Below are positions 36,765 through 42,500 of a DNA stretch of 45,355 bases, one piece after another (positions within the stretch are counted from its first letter, which is position 1; every line of letters starts with the position of its first letter). The position numbers and the translations under genes are program-made. The notes under the pieces are model-generated. The model did not search any database, was not told the origin of the DNA, and saw only the letters and a program-made list of their open reading frames with translations. Location of the stretch: positions 1 to 45,355 of the forward strand of contig DIEM01000008.1 in NCBI GenBank assembly GCA_002418625.1. The letters are read 5' to 3'. This DNA is from Firmicutes bacterium UBA5774 (lineage in GTDB: Bacteria; Bacillota; Clostridia; Peptostreptococcales; Anaerovoracaceae).

Positions 36765-36789
36765 AAAAACAGCAGAAGCTGCTGTTTTT
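36765..36789 (-). terminator. Terminator/attenuator between scfA and scfB
   Basis: An 11-bp stem (AAAAACAGCAG against CTGCTGTTTTT) with a 3-nt loop is followed on the minus strand by further T residues. It lies 23 nt after the scfA stop and about 35 nt before the scfB start. It would end most transcripts after the short peptide gene and let a smaller share continue to the maturase. Confidence 0.8.
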
Positions 36790-36811
36790 GCTTTTTAACC
36801 TCCGCTGTGCA

Positions 36812-36961
36812 CTATCTGCGTTTTGTATTTTCGCACTTCTGATTCGCAACAGTGCAGGAAGTTTTACATGCTGACTGACATGACGTTTGGCATTCCCCGC
36901 ATCCTGTATTGCATGCGGCTGTTTTTAACGCTGGTTTTGCTATTGTTTTGATATTCTTCAC
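36812..36961 (-). CDS. scfA: SCIFF peptide precursor (six cysteines in forty-five)
   Basis: This 49-codon gene starts with GTG at 36961, six nt after GGGAGG, and ends at TAG 36814-36812. The peptide begins VKNIKTIAKPALKTAA and continues with the hallmark core GCGECQTSCQSACKTSC. Six cysteines (C21, C24, C28, C32, C36, C43) stand at the conserved places; C17 is an additional one. SCIFF peptides are thioether-linked RiPPs found in nearly all clostridia; the maturase scfB is the next gene. A strong promoter lies 34-62 nt upstream of the start codon. Confidence 0.93.
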   Translation of the reverse strand: MKNIKTIAKPALKTAACNTGCGECQTSCQSACKTSCTVANQKCENTKRR

Positions 36962-36994
36962 GATGTGCCTCCCATATGATTATTAACAAATGTA

Positions 36995-37023
36995 ATTTTA
37001 CATAATGGTTATGCTTTTGTCAA
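36995..37023 (-). promoter_or_regulatory. Promoter of scfA
   Basis: TTGACA (37023-37018), a 17-nt spacer and TAAAAT (37000-36995) form a near-consensus sigma-A type promoter on the minus strand. It lies after the yajC terminator and some 34 nt before the scfA GTG. Confidence 0.8.
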
Positions 37024-37055
37024 GTTTTTCGGCCGCGATCTCTTTAATCATAATA

Positions 37056-37079
37056 AAAAAGAAGCTGTTGCTTCTTTTT
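37056..37079 (-). terminator. Terminator of yajC
   Basis: A 10-bp stem AAAAAGAAGC/GCTTCTTTTT with a 4-nt loop lies 20 nt after the yajC stop. It is followed by T-rich sequence on the minus strand and separates yajC from scfA. Confidence 0.8.
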
Positions 37080-37099
37080 ATTTATCGGATTAATTGATA

Positions 37100-37540
37100 T
37101 TAATTTTTTTCGGTGTCAGAATCGGTTTCCGATGCAGCTTCAACTTCGACTTCGGTTTCAGCTTCTGTCTTTGGAGCTGCTTCTTTCTCCGCAGCTACTG
37201 TTTTTTCAGCTTTAGGATTTGCTCTTTTTCCTTTGACTGCTTTTGGCGCTACCGTTTTAGATGGTTCTTCAACTGCGTTCACAATTTTTGATACTGCCCA
37301 ACGCATGATTTCGAATTTCGTTTTATCCGAACCAACTTCAATGGTCAACTTCTCATCTTTGGTCTTAACTACTTTTCCGCATATTCCGCCGATCGTTATG
37401 ATCTCGTCGCCGATTTTAATAGCGTTTCTCATTGCATTGATGGATTTTTCTCTCTTTTTCTGAGGCCTTATCAACAGGAAATACATGATGATAATAAGCA
37501 ACACCAACGGCATTAATTGAATCAGGGCTTGTGTACTCAT
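37100..37540 (-). CDS. yajC: Preprotein translocase subunit YajC with an acidic/Lys-Ala tail
   Basis: YajC is a small membrane partner of SecDF. The first 95 residues are typical: one membrane helix at about 7-24 ending in the motif IRPQKKREK, then GDEIITIGGICGKVV. The protein is 146 residues long; the last 50 or so form a low-complexity tail rich in Lys, Ala, Pro and then Glu, with no membrane segment. Tails of this kind occur in some clostridial YajC. AGGAGG precedes the start. The gene has its own promoter and terminator and so is separated from scfA–scfB–secDF in transcription. Confidence 0.92.
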   Translation of the reverse strand: MSTQALIQLMPLVLLIIIMYFLLIRPQKKREKSINAMRNAIKIGDEIITIGGICGKVVKTKDEKLTIEVGSDKTKFEIMRWAVSKIVNAVEEPSKTVAPKAVKGKRANPKAEKTVAAEKEAAPKTEAETEVEVEAASETDSDTEKN

Positions 37541-37569
37541 GGTTTATCCTCCTAAAGTTTTCTATGTGA

Positions 37570-37598
37570 AGTATATATTATTTTTTGTTTGATGTAAA
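37570..37598 (-). promoter_or_regulatory. Promoter of yajC
   Basis: TTTACA (37598-37593), a 17-nt spacer and TATACT (37575-37570) on the minus strand lie some 30 nt upstream of the yajC start, in an AT-rich stretch. Confidence 0.75.
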
Positions 37599-37625
37599 TG
37601 TTTTTTTCTTGCCTTCGGGGTTCGC

Positions 37626-37656
37626 TTGTGGTAGTATACATATTGCGTATTATAGT
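37626..37656 (+). promoter_or_regulatory. Possible promoter of tRNA-Leu
   Basis: Plus-strand TTGTGG (37626-37631) is followed after 16 nt by TATTAT (37648-37653), which overlaps a second -10-like TATAGT (37651-37656). The tRNA begins at 37661, so only one of these can fit without a long leader. The -35 is weak. Confidence 0.45.
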
Positions 37657-37660
37657 ATGC

Positions 37661-37743
37661 GCCGAAGTGGCGGAACTGGCAGACGCACACGACTCAAAAT
37701 CGTGCGGGAAACCATGCGGGTTCGACTCCCGCCTTCGGCACCA
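37661..37743 (+). tRNA. tRNA-Leu (anticodon CAA)
   Basis: The 83-nt gene folds into a class II cloverleaf. The 7-bp acceptor stem GCCGAAG/CTTCGGC is followed by discriminator A and an encoded CCA end (37741-37743). The anticodon stem is CACGA/TCGTG with loop CTCAAAA, giving CAA, which reads TTG leucine codons. The T-arm is GCGGG-TTCGACT-CCCGC, and a longer variable arm is present, as expected for leucine. It is one of only two genes on the plus strand here. Confidence 0.96.
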
Positions 37744-37758
37744 ATGAATTCCATATTG

Positions 37759-37784
37759 AAAATGCACCATTTTGGTGCATTTTT
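37759..37784 (+). terminator. Terminator after tRNA-Leu
   Basis: AAAATGCACCA pairs with TGGTGCATTTT around a 3-nt loop and continues into T residues, 15 nt after the tRNA end. It also lies 28 nt beyond the stop of the oppositely oriented MFS gene and, being symmetrical, could serve both. Confidence 0.8.
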
Positions 37785-37812
37785 ATTTATTCCATATCGG
37801 TCGCAGAATTAT

Positions 37813-39078
37813 TCAAAGGGTCTGGGAATCAGCCGGCTCATGACAGCCCCTGTCTTTATTCAATCCGCTTTCAAATACATAAAGCACAATGAAGGCGCAT
37901 GCGGCGAAAAGGCAAAGCGCTCCGGACAACAACCATGATTGTTCCAAGCTGTGTCCGATCAGAAAATATCCAATCATCATTGGCCCGATGGCCCTGCCTG
38001 TGCCCTGTATGATTTCATAGATCGCCTGCAGCCTTGCACGATGGGATATTGGCGTTCGATTGGCGATATATACGCTGATATTGGTCGCCGCAATCACTTC
38101 TCCTACAGTCCAGATGACCGCGAATATTAAAAATGTCGAAATCGAGTTCGATATGGCATACATGCCGAATCCTATCATATAGCAGATACTCGCCATGCTG
38201 AGGTTGAACATCGGGTTGAATGCTTTGGTAATGATGACGATAATAGGTGTGGATAGAACGACTACGATTCCATTGACCGACATCAGGAAGCCGTAATATC
38301 TTGCCCCATCTCCTATCCCAAAATACTCGCTGAGCTGCAGCGGCAGCACAAATCCCGTCTGCGAATAAACGAACGAAAGCACCGCACACAGACAGACAAA
38401 AATAAGCAGAATATGCTTTTGAAACAGAATATTAATAATCGAGCCGTCTGCTGCCATTTCTCCCTTGCGTCCGGATTCTGCGATTTTTTTATAATCCTCA
38501 TGCGTCGGCATCGTATCCTTGATCATCGCAACCACAAGGCTGACTGCTACAAAACCGCTGATCGCATCGCCCCAGAATATCCAGCTTGTATATTTTTCAA
38601 ATAGAATTCCTGCGACCAAGGGGCCGATAGCGATCCCGATATTCATGCCAAGATAGATCAAAGAATAAGATTCCTGACGGTTTGTCGGATCTGTGATATC
38701 CATCAGCATTGCCGACGAAGCAGTCAAAGCAATACTGTTAAAGAAAAATGCAGGGATCAGAAGATACGGGATCAGCATGGAATTGCCTAAAAACCCACAG
38801 GATAAGAATATGATATTCGCAATCAATGTAGCTGTCACATATGTGTATTTCCGACTGAAATGATCTGCCAGTTTACCGCCGATCATCGAGCCTGGAACAT
38901 AAGCAACGGATGCGACAAAAAGAAATCCTCCGATCGTACTTTCCGGAAGTCCGATTCTTGCGCTTAAAAAAAGTGTCAGGAAAGGAAATATAAAATAGCC
39001 CAGACTATTGATCGTTCTGGCCATGAATAGCACATATATCTGTTTTGGCAAGCCTTGGTACTGCGTAATGAATCTCAT
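37813..39078 (-). CDS. Major facilitator superfamily transporter (drug-exporter type)
   Basis: The 421-residue protein is a 12-helix MFS permease. Marks are an early helix FMARTINSLGYFIFPFLTL, the loop 2-3 motif GGKLADHFSRKY (motif A variant of G-x-L-a-D-r-x-G-r-k), YLGMNIGIAIGPLVAG in helix 5 (motif C-like, as in antiporter exporters) and a long central loop. It resembles YfkL/MdtH-type exporters, but the substrate is not readable. The frame is open to 39129; the ATG at 39078 is preferred with GAGG just upstream. The gene is divergent from the LexA-like regulator at 39348-40106, which may control it. Confidence 0.85.
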   Translation of the reverse strand: MRFITQYQGLPKQIYVLFMARTINSLGYFIFPFLTLFLSARIGLPESTIGGFLFVASVAYVPGSMIGGKLADHFSRKYTYVTATLIANIIFLSCGFLGNSMLIPYLLIPAFFFNSIALTASSAMLMDITDPTNRQESYSLIYLGMNIGIAIGPLVAGILFEKYTSWIFWGDAISGFVAVSLVVAMIKDTMPTHEDYKKIAESGRKGEMAADGSIINILFQKHILLIFVCLCAVLSFVYSQTGFVLPLQLSEYFGIGDGARYYGFLMSVNGIVVVLSTPIIVIITKAFNPMFNLSMASICYMIGFGMYAISNSISTFLIFAVIWTVGEVIAATNISVYIANRTPISHRARLQAIYEIIQGTGRAIGPMMIGYFLIGHSLEQSWLLSGALCLFAACAFIVLYVFESGLNKDRGCHEPADSQTL

Positions 39079-39273
39079 GCTGTCCTCTTTGATAAATATA
39101 AATTGGTCCTTCAGAAAGTATGATAACAAGCCTGCTCAATATTGAATGCACAATGATTACGCGATCGATTCCTATTTATTGATTTTCTAATAATCTAGTT
39201 TAACACATACGTCTGCCATATTTCCATATAAATTAATTGATCTTGAAAAATTTCGCGCCAAACATAAATTATT

Positions 39274-39303
39274 TTGACACGTTAAGAACGTTAATGATAT
39301 ATT
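39274..39303 (+). promoter_or_regulatory. Promoter and possible operator of the LexA-like regulator gene
   Basis: TTGACA (39274-39279), an 18-nt spacer and TATATT (39298-39303) form a promoter on the plus strand. The spacer holds a small palindrome CGTT-AAG-AACG at 39280-39290 and the repeat GTTAA twice, a plausible operator. The rest of the 269-nt divergent space (39079-39347) shows no gene and no clear promoter for the MFS gene. Confidence 0.65.
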
Positions 39304-39347
39304 TAATATGTTATTTAAGTATATTTTATTTATATGGAGGATCTGAG

Positions 39348-40106
39348 ATGCGTTACGCGACAATGCTGGATGACATGATCAAAAGCAGTGAATTATCCCT
39401 GCGGCAGATCTCAAAAAGATGTTCTGAACTAGAGATATCCATTACGCCTTCATATGTTTCCCAGTTGCGAAACGGAAAACTTCCGCCCCCATCGGAGGAA
39501 ATATCACTGGCGCTTGCAAAAGTATGCGGCGCCAGGAATCAGACTCATCTGGTTTTCCAGGGTTATATGGAAAAAGCGCCGGCAATCGTCAGAGAATACA
39601 TGCTCGCTTCTTCCGCATTGAATAAAATAATGCTGGAATCCCTTTGCAAAGCCTCCGGAAATGTTTCTGACGATTTCAAAAAATTCATCGAAGAGCTCGA
39701 TGTTCTTGCCGCACTGGAAATGTCTTCAAAATTTGTCAGCGCAGATGATCCGTCAAAAGCGCATGCGCTCGTCAAAGAGATCGCGCTCGCGACCAATAAA
39801 GCTGTCAAGTTCGACGAAAATTCTGAAATGATCAATTTTTTTGTGCCCGATACGTCTATGGCGCCGCTGATCCCGGTGCATTCCTACGTCTATATTCTGC
39901 CCACCCGTAAAGATTTGCTGAAAGATCGGGACATCATAGCCTTTTATCCGCCCAACAGCAAATCGATCACTCTGAGAAAGCAGTTCACTGTCAGTGGGAA
40001 AATCGTTCTGATCCCCGAGGACAAATCGCATTCCTTGTACTTTTACAACGATGTGGCGGATATCAACTATATCGGAAAAGTTGTTTCTTATAAAGCAGAC
40101 CTGTAA
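39348..40106 (+). CDS. HTH regulator with LexA/S24-like C-terminal domain
   Basis: The 252-residue protein has an N-terminal XRE-type helix-turn-helix (about 1-62: SLRQISKRCSELEISITPSY, then VSQLRNGKLPPPSEE) and a C-terminal domain like S24/LexA peptidases (from about residue 165). The serine site survives as DTSMAPLIP, where LexA has GDSM. In the strand where LexA has TVKR the sequence is TLRKQF, so the lysine of the Ser-Lys dyad seems replaced by arginine and self-cleavage is doubtful. ATG at 39348 has GGAGG upstream; the frame is open to 39237. It is divergent from the MFS gene and probably regulates it and itself. It ends 3 bp from the obgE stop on the other strand. Confidence 0.82.
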   Translation: MRYATMLDDMIKSSELSLRQISKRCSELEISITPSYVSQLRNGKLPPPSEEISLALAKVCGARNQTHLVFQGYMEKAPAIVREYMLASSALNKIMLESLCKASGNVSDDFKKFIEELDVLAALEMSSKFVSADDPSKAHALVKEIALATNKAVKFDENSEMINFFVPDTSMAPLIPVHSYVYILPTRKDLLKDRDIIAFYPPNSKSITLRKQFTVSGKIVLIPEDKSHSLYFYNDVADINYIGKVVSYKADL

Positions 40107-40109
40107 GGT

Positions 40110-41390
40110 TTATTCGTCAATGTATTCGAATTCATAATCACGTATCCTGACGATGTCCCCTTCCTCAATACCCAAATCTTTCATTTTGTCCACTGCTCCC
40201 TTTTGCCTGATATACCGATAAAGGTAGCGGAGTGAATCGAGATCGTTGAAATTGGTTGAATTGAATATCTTTTCAAGCTGCTTGCCAGACAGCACAAATA
40301 TCCTGCCTTGTTTTTCCACGCTGATTTCCCTATAATTCTCATCCGCATCATGAATTGCAAAATCAAACAATTCATAGGTTTCTTCCGGTATATCTCCCAG
40401 CTTTTCAAGTTCAAGCGCGGCAGCCGCCAGCAATTCCCTGATTCCTTGATTGATCGCCGCCATGATTGGAAATACCCTGTATCCTTTTGACTCGGCATAC
40501 TGCCTGAATTCTTCATATTTTTCCTGACTTTCAAGCAGATCCATTTTATTGGCGGCAATCAGCTGAGGCTTGTGCATGAGTTTTTCGGAATAGCTTGACA
40601 GCTCGGTGTTGATCTTTTCAAAATCCTCGATAGGATCCCTGTTTTCTGAGCCGGAAATATCAACGACATGGATCAGAAGCCTGGTTCTTTCGATATGCTT
40701 CAGGAAATCCAATCCAAGCCCCGCTCCCTGGTGTGCGCCTTCAATCAGTCCCGGTATATCGGCCATGACAAAGCTCTTGTCAAATATTTCAACGACCCCC
40801 AAATTTGGAGTGATCGTCGTGAAATGATAATTGCCGATTTTGGGATTCGCGCTTGTCGATATCGACAGGAGCGTAGATTTTCCTACATTCGGAAAACCGA
40901 TAAGGCCCACATCCGCTATTAATTTCAATTCAAGAATAATGCGTCTCGTCTTGGCTTCTCCGCCTGCTTCCGCGAAATTAGGCGCCTGCCGGACCGAATT
41001 CTTGAAATGAACATTTCCCTTGCCGCCTTTTCCGCCTCTGGCAACAACAAATGTATCGCCGTTATGGACAAGGTCCTTCATGACAAGTCCCGTTTCTTCA
41101 TCGATGATGACGGTTCCGGGCGGTACTTTGATGATAAGATCTTCGCCGTGTTTCCCGAACTGTTTCTTCTTTCTTCCGTCTTCCCCGTTCTCGGCCTCAT
41201 ATTTAGTCTTGTACCTGAAATCCATCAATGTGCGATAACTCGAATCAGCTGCCAAAACCACATCGCCGCCTTTTCCTCCATCTCCGCCATCCGGTCCGCC
41301 TTCCGGGACAAAAGGCTCCCTGCGGAATGAAACGCTGCCGTTTCCGCCTTTTCCTGATTTGATCGTTATCTTTGCTCTATCAACAAACAT
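40110..41390 (-). CDS. obgE: GTPase Obg
   Basis: Obg is a large-subunit assembly GTPase that also links to the stringent response. The protein of 426 residues has the glycine-rich N-terminal fold (FVDRAKITIKSGKGGNGSVS, then RREPFVPEGGPDGGDGGKGG), the G domain with G1 GFPNVGKST near residue 165, G3 DIPGLIEGAHQGAGLG, G4 NKMDL, and a C-terminal OCT domain (from about 345). ATG at 41390 is used; an upstream TTG in the same frame touches the GGAG site. The spacing from that site to the ATG is long (12 nt). It follows rpmA, the conserved rplU–rpmA–obgE order. Confidence 0.95.
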   Translation of the reverse strand: MFVDRAKITIKSGKGGNGSVSFRREPFVPEGGPDGGDGGKGGDVVLAADSSYRTLMDFRYKTKYEAENGEDGRKKKQFGKHGEDLIIKVPPGTVIIDEETGLVMKDLVHNGDTFVVARGGKGGKGNVHFKNSVRQAPNFAEAGGEAKTRRIILELKLIADVGLIGFPNVGKSTLLSISTSANPKIGNYHFTTITPNLGVVEIFDKSFVMADIPGLIEGAHQGAGLGLDFLKHIERTRLLIHVVDISGSENRDPIEDFEKINTELSSYSEKLMHKPQLIAANKMDLLESQEKYEEFRQYAESKGYRVFPIMAAINQGIRELLAAAALELEKLGDIPEETYELFDFAIHDADENYREISVEKQGRIFVLSGKQLEKIFNSTNFNDLDSLRYLYRYIRQKGAVDKMKDLGIEEGDIVRIRDYEFEYIDE

Positions 41391-41416
41391 TGTGATTTTC
41401 AACTCCTTTGGAGAAA

Positions 41417-41442
41417 ACAGCCCCTATTTTCATAGGGGCTGT
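41417..41442 (-). terminator. Hairpin between rpmA and obgE (attenuator candidate)
   Basis: A perfect 11-bp stem ACAGCCCCTAT/ATAGGGGCTGT with a GAAA loop lies six nt after the rpmA stop and runs into TTTTC on the minus strand. It may end a share of ribosomal protein transcripts before obgE, or protect the rplU–rpmA message's 3' end. Confidence 0.6.
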
Positions 41443-41447
41443 AAAGA

Positions 41448-41708
41448 TTATGCTTCTCTTGAATATACGCTGACTTTTTTTCTGTCTTTGCCGAATCTTT
41501 CGAATTTGACTGTACCTTCAATTTTGGCAAAGAGTGTATCATCTCCGCCGATTCCCACGTTATTGCCCGGGTGGATCTTGGTTCCTCTCTGCCTGACAAG
41601 GATGCTGCCTGCAGAAACGACCTGTCCATCGGCTCTTTTGACTCCAAGTCGTTTGGAAGCACTATCGCGTCCGTTCTTGGAACTTCCGACTCCTTTTTTA
41701 CTAGCCAT
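41448..41708 (-). CDS. rpmA: 50S ribosomal protein L27
   Basis: L27 reaches the peptidyl transferase centre with its N-terminus. The 86 residues start MASKKGVGSSKNGRDS and carry RQRGTKIHPGNNVGIGGDD. Most Firmicutes L27 have an N-terminal extension of about nine residues removed by the protease Prp. It is absent here: an in-frame TAG lies two codons before the ATG, and GGAGGTG is correctly placed for this start. No prp gene is found in the 43 nt between rplU and rpmA. Confidence 0.97.
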   Translation of the reverse strand: MASKKGVGSSKNGRDSASKRLGVKRADGQVVSAGSILVRQRGTKIHPGNNVGIGGDDTLFAKIEGTVKFERFGKDRKKVSVYSREA

Positions 41709-41751
41709 AGACTACACCTCCTTTTGTCGCGAGTGTCTATTGGATCATATG

Positions 41752-42309
41752 TTATTGCTCTTTTTTAGTTGTTTTCTTGGCGGCCGGCTTTGCAGCCTTC
41801 TTTTCGCCTTTATCTGCGTCTTTTTTGGCGGCTGGCTTTGCAGCCTTTTTAGCTACAGTTGTCTCTTCCTTGATGATCTCTTTCTTCTCCGCCTTTTTCA
41901 CTGCAGGTTTTGTAGCCGGTTTGGCAGTTTTAGGGGCCGCAGGCTTATCTGCCGCTGCCGCTGCTTCCAACTTCTTATCGAAATCCGAAACCTGGCCATC
42001 GGGTGTGATGGCTACGATCCTTACTTTTGTATAAGGCTGTCTGTGTCCCTGCTTCTTTCTATAGTCCTTCTTGGATTTGTATTTGAAAATGATCACCTTG
42101 TCGGCTTTACCGTTTTCAATAACAGTTCCAAAAACCTTTGCTTCTTCCAGAACAGGAGCCCCGATCGATACGCCGGTACCATCGCTGAAAGCGAGCACCT
42201 TGTCAAATTCGATACGGTCAGATGGTGCGACCTTTAATTTTTCAACGTTTATTACATCGCCTTCCTGTACTCTGTACTGCTTTCCGCCAGTTTCAATAAT
42301 TGCATACAT
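41752..42309 (-). CDS. rplU: 50S ribosomal protein L21 with a long Lys/Ala-rich C-terminal tail
   Basis: The first 105 residues are a normal L21: MYAIIETGGKQYRVQEGD, then VLAFSD and the RNA-binding KYKSKKDYRKKQGHRQPYTKVRI. A tail of about 79 residues follows (107-185), made almost only of Lys, Ala, Pro, Glu and Thr with repeats of KKAAKPAAKK-type units, like histone H1 tails. Usual L21 is about 103 residues. The tail is in frame with the body and ends next to the rpmA leader. Strong GGAGGT precedes the start. Confidence 0.96.
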   Translation of the reverse strand: MYAIIETGGKQYRVQEGDVINVEKLKVAPSDRIEFDKVLAFSDGTGVSIGAPVLEEAKVFGTVIENGKADKVIIFKYKSKKDYRKKQGHRQPYTKVRIVAITPDGQVSDFDKKLEAAAAADKPAAPKTAKPATKPAVKKAEKKEIIKEETTVAKKAAKPAAKKDADKGEKKAAKPAAKKTTKKEQ

Positions 42310-42390
42310 AGTTTTTACCTCCTCTATCCAGTCTCGCCAGCAATCAGGTAAGCATAATGCTTTTAATAACCTGTTCTGTGCGGCTTACAG
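42310..42390 (-). promoter_or_regulatory. rplU 5' leader (L21 leader candidate)
   Basis: The roughly 80-nt leader before rplU contains a stem CAGGT/ACCTG enclosing an inner AAGCAT/ATGCTT hairpin (about 42372-42343) and ends in GGAGGT. Autoregulatory L21 leader motifs are known before rplU in Firmicutes. This one fits by place and by having a hairpin; I could not compare it with the consensus. Confidence 0.45.
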
Positions 42391-42396
42391 TCATTG

Positions 42397-42425
42397 ATAA
42401 TATCACAATACACTAAAGATGTCAA
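42397..42425 (-). promoter_or_regulatory. Promoter of the rplU–rpmA–obgE operon
   Basis: TTGACA (42425-42420), a 17-nt spacer and TATTAT (42402-42397) on the minus strand are close to the consensus. The expected start near 42390 gives a leader of about 80 nt. It lies some 76 bp after the stop of the oxidoreductase gene. Confidence 0.85.
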
Positions 42426-42500
42426 TTGTATTTACTCAATATCTGCATTTCCTTAAACATAGATACACATGAGACTCACGCTCTGCCTGGAATAAGTTTT

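Noticed and set aside
36780..37100. Phage, IS or CRISPR repeat signals in this AT-rich intergenic region and elsewhere
   Set aside because: The repeats seen are terminators; no transposase, integrase, cas gene or regularly spaced repeat was found anywhere in the window.
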